64,000 nucleotides of DNA. It comes from Nocardia fluminea. GTDB taxonomy: Bacteria; Actinomycetota; Actinomycetes; Mycobacteriales; Mycobacteriaceae. How positions within the stretch are numbered: position 1 is the first letter of the stretch; every line of letters starts with the position of its first letter. The DNA lies in the NCBI RefSeq assembly GCF_002846365.1, contig NZ_PJMW01000002.1, positions 248,001-312,000 of the forward strand. The letters are read 5' to 3'. This document shows positions 18,340 to 29,404 of the stretch, in pieces. The position numbers and the translations under genes were made by a program. Under the pieces are notes generated by a model. The model searched no databases and had not been told where the DNA came from. It saw nothing but the letters and a program-made list of their open reading frames with translations.

Positions 18340-19332
18340 ATGGACGAGCACGAGAACCGGGATCCGATCATCGACATCGATGACCTCACCCGGCAATTCA
18401 CCGTCTACCGCAAGAACGGCAGCCGCTGGCGCCGGCATCGCGACACCATCACCGCCGTCGACCGGATGAGTTTCCGGATCGAACGCGGCTCGGCGGTCGG
18501 CTACATCGGCGCCAACGGCGCGGGCAAGTCGACGACCATCAAGATGCTCACCGGCATCCTCGTGCCGACCACCGGAACCGTGCGCACCTGCGGCCTCGAA
18601 CCGGTGCGTCAGCGCAAGGAGCTCGCTTCGCGCATCGGCGTCGTGTTCGGGCAGCGCTCGCAGCTGTGGTGGGATCTGCCGCTGCACGAATCGTTCGCGA
18701 TCCTGGCTGCGATCCACCGTCTCGATCCCGATATCGCCGACAAGCGAACCCACGAACTGGTGGAACAGCTGGAGATGGCCGACACCCTCGACACCCCTGT
18801 CCGCCAGCTCTCGCTCGGGCAGCGCATGCGCGCGGAAGTTGCGGCCGCACTGTTGCATTCGCCCGAGCTGGTGATCCTGGACGAGCCGACGATCGGTCTC
18901 GATGTGCTGTCCAAACAGCGATTACGGGAGTTCCTGCGCGCCGAACGGATCGAGCGCGGCACCACACTGCTGCTCACCACCCACGATATGGGCGATATCG
19001 AACGCCTCTGCGACCGGGTGCTCGTCGTCGATTACGGCAGGCTGGTGTACGACGGTTCGCTGGCCGGGCTCGGCGCCACCGTCGGCGCACGCCGTGTCCT
19101 GGTGGTCGACCTGGCCGCTCCCACACCCGATCTCGACGACCTGCCGTGCGGAGCACAGTTGCTGTCCAGCGAGGCGGGGGGCATGCGGCAGCGCCTGGCC
19201 TTCGACGCCGAGAAGACCACCGCGGCGGCTTTACTGGCGGCGGTGTCGGACCGGGCGCAGGTGCGCGATCTGTCGATCGAGGAACCCGACATCGAGGACG
19301 TGGTCCGCCGGATCTACGAGTCCACCCGCTGA
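18340..19332 (+). CDS. ABC exporter ATP-binding subunit
   Basis: Starts at MDEHENRDPIID behind AGGGAGGAGGG; 330 residues. Walker A GANGAGKSTTIKML near 55, Q-loop VVFGQRSQLWWDLPLHESF, signature LSLGQRMRAEVAAALLHSPELVILDEPTIGLD and switch His in TTHDMGDIERLCDR. The LSLGQRMR variant of the LSGGQ motif is the norm for this subfamily. The C-terminal 90 residues form the accessory domain seen in drug-export ATPases. It closes a three-gene operon with the two permeases upstream. Confidence 0.9.
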   Translation: MDEHENRDPIIDIDDLTRQFTVYRKNGSRWRRHRDTITAVDRMSFRIERGSAVGYIGANGAGKSTTIKMLTGILVPTTGTVRTCGLEPVRQRKELASRIGVVFGQRSQLWWDLPLHESFAILAAIHRLDPDIADKRTHELVEQLEMADTLDTPVRQLSLGQRMRAEVAAALLHSPELVILDEPTIGLDVLSKQRLREFLRAERIERGTTLLLTTHDMGDIERLCDRVLVVDYGRLVYDGSLAGLGATVGARRVLVVDLAAPTPDLDDLPCGAQLLSSEAGGMRQRLAFDAEKTTAAALLAAVSDRAQVRDLSIEEPDIEDVVRRIYESTR

Positions 19333-19334
19333 GT

Positions 19335-19655
19335 TCAGCTCGGCCCGTCCGGGTTTCCCGAGTACATGCTCACCTCGCCGCCCTCCCCCAGGAAGGCGTT
19401 GACCAGCATGATCCGCTGCGCGCGCAGTTCCTCGTCGTCCGGGGCGCCGGTGGTGATCGAAATCTGCGGGATCGCAGCCCAGTTCACGACGTAGCGCTCG
19501 GGCGGGCCGTCGTCGCCGGACAGGCGCGCGAGCCGGAACACCGACACCGCACGGCGTTCCATGAGGCCGCGCACGACATCGGCGATGCGCTCCGGGGTTT
19601 CCAGGGCGAACAGGAACCCGAAGGTCAGCTCGGGTGATGACACGTAGGCGGGCAC
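19335..19655 (-). CDS. small hypothetical protein
   Basis: 106 residues, soluble, with a conserved-looking core ALETPERIADVVRGLMERRAVSVFRLARLSGDDGPPERYVVNWAAIPQISI and an acidic end. It converges on the ABC ATPase gene with only 2 nt between stops. I do not recognise the family. The even amino-acid composition and absence of frameshift support a real gene. Confidence 0.6.
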   Translation of the reverse strand: MPAYVSSPELTFGFLFALETPERIADVVRGLMERRAVSVFRLARLSGDDGPPERYVVNWAAIPQISITTGAPDDEELRAQRIMLVNAFLGEGGEVSMYSGNPDGPS

Positions 19656-19985
19656 AATTGTCGAGGTTAGTGCATTCGGCCCCGAAATGATTGCCGGAAA
19701 TGTGCCCCATGGTTACCGCGGAGTGCTCGTGGGGAGACCCGGCCGTAATGCTGGATAACAATTTCCGCCGACCGCCGGGTTTACGCACCCCACTATTGCG
19801 CGCCGGCGCCGAATCGCGCTTTCCTGATGGGGTCCCGATTTTCCCGGGGCGTCTTCTCCACCGCAGCGTCGCGGACTTTTTGTCGACGCCCGGGCGGGTC
19901 TACGCCGGTGCCGGGGAGTGCACCCACACATTCCTCCTCGGCGCCGGCGTATCCATGCACGAAAGCGTTGTCAGGGGGCGTTCCC
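19656..19985. other. 330-nt intergenic region
   Basis: Divergent gap between the 106-residue hypothetical and the DUF4254 gene. It is somewhat more AT-rich than its flanks, which is expected of promoters. In-frame extension of the DUF4254 gene to 19827 would add Ser/Pro-rich sequence with no family character. No hairpin, repeat or RNA gene was recognised. Confidence 0.5.
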
Positions 19986-20516
19986 ATGCCGATCGATCAC
20001 GGCCCTCGTCCGGATGCCGCACAGCTGCCGACTCCCTCGGCGCTGTTGCGGGCCTTTCTGGAAACCGACCACCCCGATCCGGCGGCACACCGGGTTCTCG
20101 ACGCCGCCCGCGGGCTCGCGAGCTGCCACGATCGCCGGCGCAGAGCGCTGGAGCAGGCCCGCGACCCCGCCGCGTCGAGCAGCACCGGCGCGGCGTGCGC
20201 GCGTCTGGTCGACGACATCGACAACGACCGGTGCGCGCTGATCGCCCGGATCGACCACTGGGTCGCCGCCCATGTGGCCCACCGCGACGGCGCCTCCCTG
20301 CACACCGAGACTCTCGGCGCGGTGATCGACCGGATGGCCGCGAAGTGGATCGCCGCCCAGCAGGCCATGGCGGGACCTGACCGAACGACGACGACACCAC
20401 GGCAGCGGGAGGCTCGCACCCATCTGCAGTGGTGTCGTCTTGCCGAATTGACCGACGGCTACCGGGATCTGATCATCGATGTCACCGAACACCGCAGGCG
20501 GTTGCCGGTGTGGTGA
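19986..20516 (+). CDS. DUF4254 family protein
   Basis: Start at MPIDHGPRPDAAQL behind CAGGGGGCG; 176 residues, all helical in appearance. Blocks such as IDNDRCALIARIDHWVAAHVAHRDGASLHTETLGAVIDRMAAKWIA and LQWCRLAELTDGYRDLIIDVTEHRRRLP fit DUF4254, a family common in Nocardia and of unknown function. The pattern of a conserved R-x-x-L-I-x-x-I-D and a later W/L-x-x-L suggests a helical bundle. It ends 4 nt before the stop of the convergent small gene downstream. Confidence 0.7.
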   Translation: MPIDHGPRPDAAQLPTPSALLRAFLETDHPDPAAHRVLDAARGLASCHDRRRRALEQARDPAASSSTGAACARLVDDIDNDRCALIARIDHWVAAHVAHRDGASLHTETLGAVIDRMAAKWIAAQQAMAGPDRTTTTPRQREARTHLQWCRLAELTDGYRDLIIDVTEHRRRLPVW

Positions 20517-20520
20517 ATCG

Positions 20521-20838
20521 TCAGGCCTTGTCGCTCGGCTCGGCGAGCACGGGCGCCGGATCGAGATCGCCGGTGGCCGGAGCGTCGAGATCGACCGTGC
20601 CGGTCTCGACATCGCCTGCCTCGGCGAACTCCGCCTCGGCCCGATCCTGCGCCGCGTCGCGACGAGCAGCAGCCGCGGCTTCTCTCATCTCGATCACGTC
20701 GGTGACGAACTCACCGATCTCCCGGGCGACCTCGGCGACCGTTCCGGTGACGAGGGTCGCGATCTTGCCGACCCGCTGGGCACCGGAGGACGTCAGTTCC
20801 TGGACCAGATCCTTGTTGCTTTCGAATTTGCCGACCAT
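20521..20838 (-). CDS. small helical protein at the end of the desaturase operon
   Basis: 105 residues. The ATG directly abuts the TAA of the desaturase gene (TAA-ATG), so it is translated from the same message. The sequence begins MVGKFESNKDLVQELTSSGAQRVGKIATLVTGTVAEVAREIGEFVTDVIEMREAA, an amphipathic helical region, and ends in an acidic low-complexity tail. No known domain. By position it may assist or modulate the desaturase/reductase pair, which is inference. Confidence 0.7.
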   Translation of the reverse strand: MVGKFESNKDLVQELTSSGAQRVGKIATLVTGTVAEVAREIGEFVTDVIEMREAAAAARRDAAQDRAEAEFAEAGDVETGTVDLDAPATGDLDPAPVLAEPSDKA

Positions 20839-21987
20839 TTACACGCCCACTTCGGTTGCCTTCCGATTACGCATAACGATAACACCGGGCTTGGGCGCCC
20901 TCTTCACGAAACGATCCGGCACCGAGAGCTGGAAGATCTTGGCCCAGACCGAACCGATCTGCTTGGAGAAACGTCCGGTGTTGTAGGGCAGGCCGTACTT
21001 CTCGGCCAGCGCCTTCACCTCGGGCGCGATCTCCGGGTACCGGTTCGCCGGGATATCGGGGAACAGGTGGTGCTCGATCTGGTGCGACAGGTTGCCCGAC
21101 ATGATGTGGAACAGCCGCGAGCCGTTGATGTTGGCCGAGCCGAGCATCTGGCGCACGTACCACTCACCGCGGGTCTCGACCTCGGTCTCCTCCTTGGAGA
21201 ACGTCTGCACGCCCGAGGGGAAGTGACCGCAGAAGATGATCGAGTAGGTCCACACGTTGCGCACCAGGTTGGCCGCCGCGTTGCCCGCCAGGGTCGACAG
21301 GAACAGCGGGCCGGTCAGCGCCGGGAACATCACGTAGTCCTTGAGGACCTGCTTGCCGGCCTTCTTACCCTGCCCCTTGAGCAGCGGCTTGATGTCGGAC
21401 CACTTGCGCTTGCCCTTGATGATGTTGTCGGCCTCGAGGTCGTGCAGCATCACGCCCCACTCGAAGAACGTCATCAGCAGGAAGGCGTAGAGCGGGTTGC
21501 CCAGGTAGTAGGGGTTCCACTTCTGTGCCTCGTCGATACGCAGGATGCCGTAACCGATGTCGCGGTCCATGTCGACGATGTTGGTGTAGGTGTGGTGCAT
21601 GTAGTTGTGCGAGTGCTTCCACTGGTCGGCCGGGCAGACCGTGTCCCAGTCGAATTCGCGGGAGTTGATGCCGCGCTCACGCATCCAGTCGTACTGGCCG
21701 TGCATGACGTTGTGGCCGATCTCCATGTTGTCGAGGATCTTCGACACACCGAGCGCGGCGACGCCGGCCAGCCAGAACGGCGGCAGGAAGCCCAGGTACA
21801 TCAGACCGCGGCCGGCGATCTCGAAGCCACGCTGGGTCTTGATGATGTTGTAGATGTAGTCACGGTCGCGTTCGCCGAGATCGTCGACGACGCGGGCGCG
21901 CAGCGCGTCGAGCGCGGCGCCGAGTTCTTCGACCTGATCCGGGCTCAGGATGACCGGACCGTCTTTGCCTTCGGTGAGGATCGTCAT
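20839..21987 (-). CDS. desA3: acyl-CoA fatty acid desaturase (DesA3-like, Delta-9)
   Basis: A 382-residue membrane-bound di-iron desaturase. The three histidine boxes are HNVMHGQ (near 95), HSHNYMHH (near 129) and HQIEHHLFPDIP (near 307), with hydrophobic stretches between them. M. tuberculosis DesA3 (Rv3229c) makes oleoyl-CoA from stearoyl-CoA with the reductase Rv3230c, and the same reductase-desaturase order is seen here. The gene follows the reductase after 39 nt and abuts the 105-residue gene. The divergent FabR/DesT-type regulator and its operator suggest control by the unsaturated/saturated acyl-CoA balance. Confidence 0.9.
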   Translation of the reverse strand: MTILTEGKDGPVILSPDQVEELGAALDALRARVVDDLGERDRDYIYNIIKTQRGFEIAGRGLMYLGFLPPFWLAGVAALGVSKILDNMEIGHNVMHGQYDWMRERGINSREFDWDTVCPADQWKHSHNYMHHTYTNIVDMDRDIGYGILRIDEAQKWNPYYLGNPLYAFLLMTFFEWGVMLHDLEADNIIKGKRKWSDIKPLLKGQGKKAGKQVLKDYVMFPALTGPLFLSTLAGNAAANLVRNVWTYSIIFCGHFPSGVQTFSKEETEVETRGEWYVRQMLGSANINGSRLFHIMSGNLSHQIEHHLFPDIPANRYPEIAPEVKALAEKYGLPYNTGRFSKQIGSVWAKIFQLSVPDRFVKRAPKPGVIVMRNRKATEVGV

Positions 21988-22026
21988 GGCTGTATCTCCC
22001 CTTGTTGGTTCTGGGTAATCGGTGGT

Positions 22027-23118
22027 CTAGAGCGCGATGTCGACGTCGCCGACAGGGGCGTTGATGCAGATCTGGATGGGCTTGTCGGGGTCGGCGTCGA
22101 GCTCGCCGGTACGGACGTTGCGGGTGCAACCCGAGACCTTGGTCGCGGTGCAGGAGAAGCAGATCCCCATGCGGCATCCGTATTCCGGGGTCAGGCCGGA
22201 CGCTTCGGCCTGCTCGAGCAGCGTTGCTCCGGTGTTGTCGGCAGCGACGTCGCTGCCGGAGAAGGTCACGGTGCCGGTGGCCTCGGACGGGTCAGCCGGG
22301 ACCGTGGTGAGCGTGAATTCCTCACTGAGCACCCGATCCTGGAGACCCTCGGCCTCGAAGATCGTGTGCACCGCACGCATCAGCGGCGGCGGCCCGCACA
22401 CGAAGGTCTGCGCGTCGGCGAACCAGGGTGCGGCCCGCTCGAGCTCGTCGTAGTCGAAGAAGCCACTGCCGGTGGAGGTCTCACCGTCGATCACCGTGCC
22501 CGGCTCGACCGGGTAGCGGTATTCGATGCGGAAGTTGGCGCGACGCTGCGCGATCGAGGACAGCTCGGCCCGATGCGGCACCATCTCGGGCTGACGGGCG
22601 TAGTGCAGGAACGTGACCTGCCCGGTGTAACCCTCGGCGTCGAGGGTCCGCAACATCGACAGTACCGGCGTGATCCCGCTGCCGCCGCTGATCAGCAGCA
22701 CCTTGTCGGGACGACGCTCGGGTAGGTGGAACACACCGGAGGCCGGCGCCAGATCGACAACCATGCCCGGCTTGGCGTTGGCGTGCAGGTAGTTCGAGAC
22801 GAGCCCGCCCGGGTGCGCCTTGACCGTGAGCTGCAGATAGCGCTCGCCGCGACTCTCCGGGTCGATCGGCGAGTAGCAGCGGGTGTGGCGCACGCCGTTG
22901 ATCGAGACGCCGATCTGCACGTACTGACCGGCGGCGTGACCGCGCCACTGCCGCGAGGCGCGCAGGGTGAGCGTCACCGAGCCGGGCACCGCATGCGAGA
23001 CATGGGTGATCTCGGCGCGCAGCTCCCGAGCGGTGAGCCCGGGGTTGACGAGCTCCAGGTACCGGTCCAGCGGGTGCGGCGTCGTCAACGTCTGCACCAG
23101 ATCGATCAGTCCCACCAT
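22027..23118 (-). CDS. ferredoxin-NADP reductase-type electron donor to the desaturase (Rv3230c-like)
   Basis: Start taken at MVGLIDLVQTL; 363 residues. Domain order is an FAD-binding barrel (HTRCYSPIDPESRGERYLQLTVK near 105, with the R-x-Y-S motif), an NAD(P) domain (LLISGGSGITPVLSMLRTL near 165) and a C-terminal plant-type [2Fe-2S] ferredoxin domain (CRMGICFSC...C, near 315-330). Such single-chain reductases move electrons from NADPH to the di-iron desaturase encoded next. The upstream 127-nt divergent gap carries the operator at 23165-23182. Confidence 0.88.
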   Translation of the reverse strand: MVGLIDLVQTLTTPHPLDRYLELVNPGLTARELRAEITHVSHAVPGSVTLTLRASRQWRGHAAGQYVQIGVSINGVRHTRCYSPIDPESRGERYLQLTVKAHPGGLVSNYLHANAKPGMVVDLAPASGVFHLPERRPDKVLLISGGSGITPVLSMLRTLDAEGYTGQVTFLHYARQPEMVPHRAELSSIAQRRANFRIEYRYPVEPGTVIDGETSTGSGFFDYDELERAAPWFADAQTFVCGPPPLMRAVHTIFEAEGLQDRVLSEEFTLTTVPADPSEATGTVTFSGSDVAADNTGATLLEQAEASGLTPEYGCRMGICFSCTATKVSGCTRNVRTGELDADPDKPIQICINAPVGDVDIAL

Positions 23119-23164
23119 GTCGTGTCGCCCCTTACGAGAAGTCCGTCGGCGTGCTTCAAATTTC

Positions 23165-23182
23165 AGTGCACGTCTGTACACT
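23165..23182. promoter_or_regulatory. probable FabR/DesT-type operator
   Basis: AGTGCACGTCTGTACACT, an imperfect 18-bp palindrome (6 of 9 half-site positions match). It lies 47 nt upstream of the reductase start and 63 nt upstream of the divergent regulator. It resembles the sites bound by FabR and DesT, whose family the regulator belongs to. Confidence 0.6.
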
Positions 23183-23245
23183 CACCAGTGTGCCCGATGA
23201 CCCCGGGCCACTGTCAACCGGCAATAATGTGAGGCGGACAACATC

Positions 23246-23908
23246 ATGACGAAGGCCGCTATGGTGAACGGATGTATGCTCACCGATGTGACTGAGCAGG
23301 CAGGAACCCGCAACGAGCGCAAAGCGCATACCCGGGCAGCCCTCCTCGACGGCACCCTGGCCTTGGCCTCGGAGCGCGGATTCGCGGCATTGAGCCTGCG
23401 TGAGATCGCCCGGTCGGCCGGCATCGTGCCGACCGCGTTCTATCGCCACTTCGCTTCGCTCGACGACCTCGGCGCGACCATCGTCGACGAGGGCGTCACC
23501 GCGCTGCGACTGGCGTTGCGCGAGGTCAGGCGCAAGCCGGACGCCCATCTGGCCGATACGGTCCGCTTCGTCTTCGAGCAGGTCCGCGTCAAACGCGCAC
23601 TGTTCGGTTTCCTGATTCGCGAGCGTCACGGTGGGCCTGCCCCACTGCGTCAGGCGATCGCGATGGAGATGCAGCTGATCGTGCGCGAGATCGTCGCCGA
23701 TCTCTCGCGCCTGCGTGCGCTGGATTCGTGGAGCACCACCGAGCTGGAGATCGCCGCGGATCTGCTCGTTACCACTGTTACCGACGGTATTGCCGCTTTC
23801 GTCGCGTCCACCTCCCGTGAGGAATCGGCGATCGTGGAGCGCACCGTCATGCAGATGCGCCTGATCGCGTTGGGCATCGCGGGCTGGGTACCCAAAAACG
23901 CGGACTGA
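23246..23908 (+). CDS. TetR-family regulator of the FabR/DesT type
   Basis: 220 residues; ATG at 23246 behind GAGGCGG is used, though later ATG/GTG codons up to 23288 are possible. The helix-turn-helix is SLREIARSAGIVPTAFYRHFASLDDLG and is followed by FabR-like VRVKRALFGFLIRERHGGPAPLRQAIAMEMQLI and the ending ERTVMQMRLIALGIAGW. FabR (E. coli) and DesT (Pseudomonas) sense the ratio of unsaturated to saturated acyl thioesters and repress unsaturated fatty acid genes. Divergent placement next to desA3 fits that role. Confidence 0.85.
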   Translation: MTKAAMVNGCMLTDVTEQAGTRNERKAHTRAALLDGTLALASERGFAALSLREIARSAGIVPTAFYRHFASLDDLGATIVDEGVTALRLALREVRRKPDAHLADTVRFVFEQVRVKRALFGFLIRERHGGPAPLRQAIAMEMQLIVREIVADLSRLRALDSWSTTELEIAADLLVTTVTDGIAAFVASTSREESAIVERTVMQMRLIALGIAGWVPKNAD

Positions 23909-23959
23909 ACTCAGAGCACGGGCGTACACACAATTCGGTGGCGCCCCACCGGTGATGTG

Positions 23960-25297
23960 TCACATATCGGCGGCGACCCCGCGCGCGGGCGCACGGACCG
24001 GGAGCAGTACCAGCAGGCCGACCGCCAGCACGACGAGAAGTCCGGCGATGCCGGCCCGGTCGCTGTGGAAAGTCGAGACGAACACCCCGAACAGAGCGGG
24101 TGCCAGGAACGACACCGCCCGGCCGGTCGTGGTGTACAGGCCGAACAGCTGACCCTCGCGTCCCGGCGGCGCGAGCCGCGCCAGGAACGAACGGGCCGAG
24201 GCCTGCGCGGGACCGACGAACACCGTGAGCGCGAGCCCGAAGATCCAGAACATCGCCGGGCCCGACACCATCAGCAGCGCGAGGCCGCACACGAGCATCC
24301 CGGCCAGTGACGCCACGATCACCCGCTTGGGCCCGATCCGGTCGTCGAACCGGCCGGCCACGACCGCGGCCGCCCCCGCCACGACGTTCGCGGCGATCCC
24401 GAACAGCAGCACATCGGCGTCAGCGAATCCGTACACCGTCACCGCGAGCACCCCGCCGAAGGTGAACACACCGGCCAGCCCGTCCCGGAACACCGCGCTG
24501 GCCAGTAGGAAGTACACGGTGTGCCGATCCTGACCCCACAGCTCGCGCACGTCGCGCAACAGCACGCGGTAGGAACCGAGGAAGCCGACTTTCGCGGCGC
24601 CGGGGTCGGCGCCGGTGCGCGGCATCTCGGGCACCGCGAACAACACCGGCAGCGCGAACACCGTGAACCACACCGCCGCGAGCACGATGACGAGCCGGAC
24701 GTTGAGGCCCTGATCGGTGGGCATCGCGAGCAGTCCGCGGGTGTCACCGTCCCCGGCGAGGAAGCCCGCGTAGCAGATCAGCAGCAGCACGATGCCACCG
24801 AAATAACCCATCGCCCAGCCGAATCCGGAGACCCGCCCGACCGTGGCCGGTGTCGACACCTGCCGCATCATCGCGTTGTAGGGCACGCCGGCGAGTTCGA
24901 AGGTGGCCGAGGCGAACGCGAGCAGCGCCAGGCCGAGCCAGAGATCGTGGTAGTCGTCGCGGACGAAGAACATCAGCGACATCGCGCCGACGGTCAGCGC
25001 CGTCAAGGTCGCCAAGGCCCGTTTACGGGAGCCGACCGCGTCGAAGTACTGCCCGCAGACCGGTGCCGTCAGCGCGACGATCAGTCCCGCTCCCGCCAGC
25101 GCCCAGCCCAGCCACGCACTGGCCGGTGTCGACCCCGGCAGATCCGCGCCCACCTTGTCGGTGAGATACACCGAGAACACGAAGGTCAGCGTCACCGCCT
25201 GGAACGCCGACGATCCCCAGTCCCAGAGTCCCCACGCCAGCACCTGCCCGCGCCCGGCCGCCTCGCCGACGGTCTCGGCCGCGTTCACCTCGGTCAT
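23960..25297 (-). CDS. MFS transporter, UMF1 (Atg22-like) family
   Basis: 445 residues and about 12 membrane helices. The N-terminus LAWGLWDWGSSAFQAVTLTFVFSVYLTDKVG is the family hallmark (W-D-x-G-x-S-A-F). It is followed by GVPYNAMMRQVSTPATVGRVSGFGWAMGYFGGIVLLLI and a later GPAQASARSFLARLAPPGREGQLFGLYTTTGRA. The yeast relative Atg22 exports amino acids from the vacuole, but bacterial members have no firmly known substrate. It converges on the FabR-like regulator and is divergent from padR. Confidence 0.85.
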   Translation of the reverse strand: MTEVNAAETVGEAAGRGQVLAWGLWDWGSSAFQAVTLTFVFSVYLTDKVGADLPGSTPASAWLGWALAGAGLIVALTAPVCGQYFDAVGSRKRALATLTALTVGAMSLMFFVRDDYHDLWLGLALLAFASATFELAGVPYNAMMRQVSTPATVGRVSGFGWAMGYFGGIVLLLICYAGFLAGDGDTRGLLAMPTDQGLNVRLVIVLAAVWFTVFALPVLFAVPEMPRTGADPGAAKVGFLGSYRVLLRDVRELWGQDRHTVYFLLASAVFRDGLAGVFTFGGVLAVTVYGFADADVLLFGIAANVVAGAAAVVAGRFDDRIGPKRVIVASLAGMLVCGLALLMVSGPAMFWIFGLALTVFVGPAQASARSFLARLAPPGREGQLFGLYTTTGRAVSFLAPALFGVFVSTFHSDRAGIAGLLVVLAVGLLVLLPVRAPARGVAADM

Positions 25298-25355
25298 AAG
25301 CCGAAGAGTAACGGCGAACCGGCACCCACGCCGTCCAATACATCCGCGCCGTCAA

Positions 25356-25365
25356 TTCATATGAA
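25356..25365. repeat. palindrome TTCATATGAA in the padR promoter gap
   Basis: Perfect 10-bp palindrome followed by CCTGGTTGCATAG, located 42 nt upstream of the padR start and 59 nt from the divergent transporter start. It could be part of an autoregulatory PadR site; evidence is positional only. Confidence 0.3.
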
Positions 25366-25406
25366 CCTGGTTGCATAGTACCCAGCGTTCCGGATACTCT
25401 CGTGCC

Positions 25407-27988
<2,582 letters not shown>

Positions 27989-28030
27989 TCCCTACAGACC
28001 CGGTCGTCCGACGCGACGGATGACCGCCCG

Positions 28031-28070
28031 CACCGCCCCGCGCCGAACTCGCATCCGGCGTGGGGCGGTG
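28031..28070 (+). terminator. terminator after fadH
   Basis: CACCGCCCCGCGCCG (28031-28045) and CGGCGTGGGGCGGTG (28056-28070) form a 15-bp stem with one G-T pair, 10-nt loop, followed by TTTGTTGT. Confidence 0.75.
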
Positions 28071-28124
28071 TTTGTTGTGGGGCGAGGTATTGGCGAGGTT
28101 CGCCGGGTGTTCGGGGTGTTTGTA

Positions 28125-29294
28125 TCAATGTAGGGAGGCGTGGCGAATCACATCGCGTAGTTCGCGGCCCTCTGCTGTCTCGTACCAGCGCAGGTGGCCG
28201 AGCAGCCAGTCGTGATAAGCGATTTCGGCATTGCGTGGATCGTCGGCGATGGTCAGGAAGTAGTCGATTTCGGAGAGTTCGTAGCCGATGTGGACCAGCG
28301 GGAGCAGGCTCGGAAGCAGGTTCCGTTCGGCCGTCGACAGTGTTCGCTCGGATCGGTATCCCTGGATCAGCGCGGTGACCTGGTCCGCGCGCACGTGGGC
28401 GGGACCGCCGTCGCGCAGGGAGATCCAGTCGACGGCGGTGCGTTCGATGGCGGTGGCCAGGTCGAAGACGGCGGTGGTCCGGTCGGCCAGTCCGAAATCG
28501 ATGACCGAGGTCACCTCGTGGCCGGTCCACAGCAGGTTGGTCGCGTGCCAATCCCCATGCGTCCACAGTGGCGCGACACCGGCGAAGTCGACCCGGAACT
28601 CGGGAACCTCAGCACGCCAGTCCCTTTCGCCCAGGAACCCGGCTACTGACGGCCGTCGCGCGATGTGCCATTCGAACGCGCTCACCACGTCACCGTGCAT
28701 GCTCGCCAGCAATGGCCTGGCCGGTCGCGCAGGCGCATCGAAACCTGCTGCGGCCGAATGCAATCGACCGAGCATCACCCCGGCGCGCACCGCATCGTCG
28801 CTGTCGCGATAAGGCGACCAGGAGAAGTCCGCGCGATACCTGTCCTCCCCGGCCCCCACCCGATGTACCTCGTAGACGAACTCGCCCACACGATCATCGA
28901 CACGGCGGAACTCATCGCTGCCCCCGGAGCCAGGACTCAGCTCGCCGTCGCGGTGGCCGGGTGGTGGCACGGCCCGATCACCCACGGTCGCACGCACTTC
29001 GGGCACCGGAATACCCCGATCCCGCAGATGCGCCATGAAGCGGTGTTCCTCGGCCAAGGCCGTCACGTCGCGCAATCGCATCGGCATCCGCTTCACCACC
29101 AGCCTCTCCCCGCCGTCCAAGCGCACCCCCACCGTCGACGACAGCGGGCGCGCACCACGCCATTCGATCGCCGCGAGCGCCCGTCTACCCCAGGTCGCGG
29201 CGACCGCACGAGCGATCTCGTCGTCGGCGAGCGCGGGCCACGTCGGCTCGGCCAGCGGGTCATCGCCCATCCCGAACACCTGCTCGTCAGCCAT
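28125..29294 (-). CDS. aminoglycoside phosphotransferase (APH)-family kinase-like protein
   Basis: Start taken at MADEQVFGMGDDP (389 residues); two upstream in-frame ATGs are also possible. The kinase-like catalytic region is LWTHGDWHATNLLWTG (HGDxxxxN, catalytic Asp) and VIDFGLADRT (the DFG metal site), near residues 260-290. The N-lobe has LDGGERLVVKRMPMRLRD with a likely ATP-binding Lys. Members phosphorylate small molecules, sugars or antibiotics; nothing here shows a drug substrate, and most chromosomal members are of unknown function. Confidence 0.8.
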   Translation of the reverse strand: MADEQVFGMGDDPLAEPTWPALADDEIARAVAATWGRRALAAIEWRGARPLSSTVGVRLDGGERLVVKRMPMRLRDVTALAEEHRFMAHLRDRGIPVPEVRATVGDRAVPPPGHRDGELSPGSGGSDEFRRVDDRVGEFVYEVHRVGAGEDRYRADFSWSPYRDSDDAVRAGVMLGRLHSAAAGFDAPARPARPLLASMHGDVVSAFEWHIARRPSVAGFLGERDWRAEVPEFRVDFAGVAPLWTHGDWHATNLLWTGHEVTSVIDFGLADRTTAVFDLATAIERTAVDWISLRDGGPAHVRADQVTALIQGYRSERTLSTAERNLLPSLLPLVHIGYELSEIDYFLTIADDPRNAEIAYHDWLLGHLRWYETAEGRELRDVIRHASLH

Positions 29295-29404
29295 CGGTTC
29301 AGTATCGATGGTGCCGGGCCCGTCGACATCGAACCCTCGCATCGCTCTGCCACCCCGTCGATGCGGACACCGCACGGCCGTAGCCGATCCCCTAAGCTCC
29401 CCTC

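Noticed and set aside
28125..29294. Antibiotic resistance kinase
   Set aside because: The APH fold is clear but chromosomal members commonly act on other substrates; no feature shows aminoglycoside specificity.
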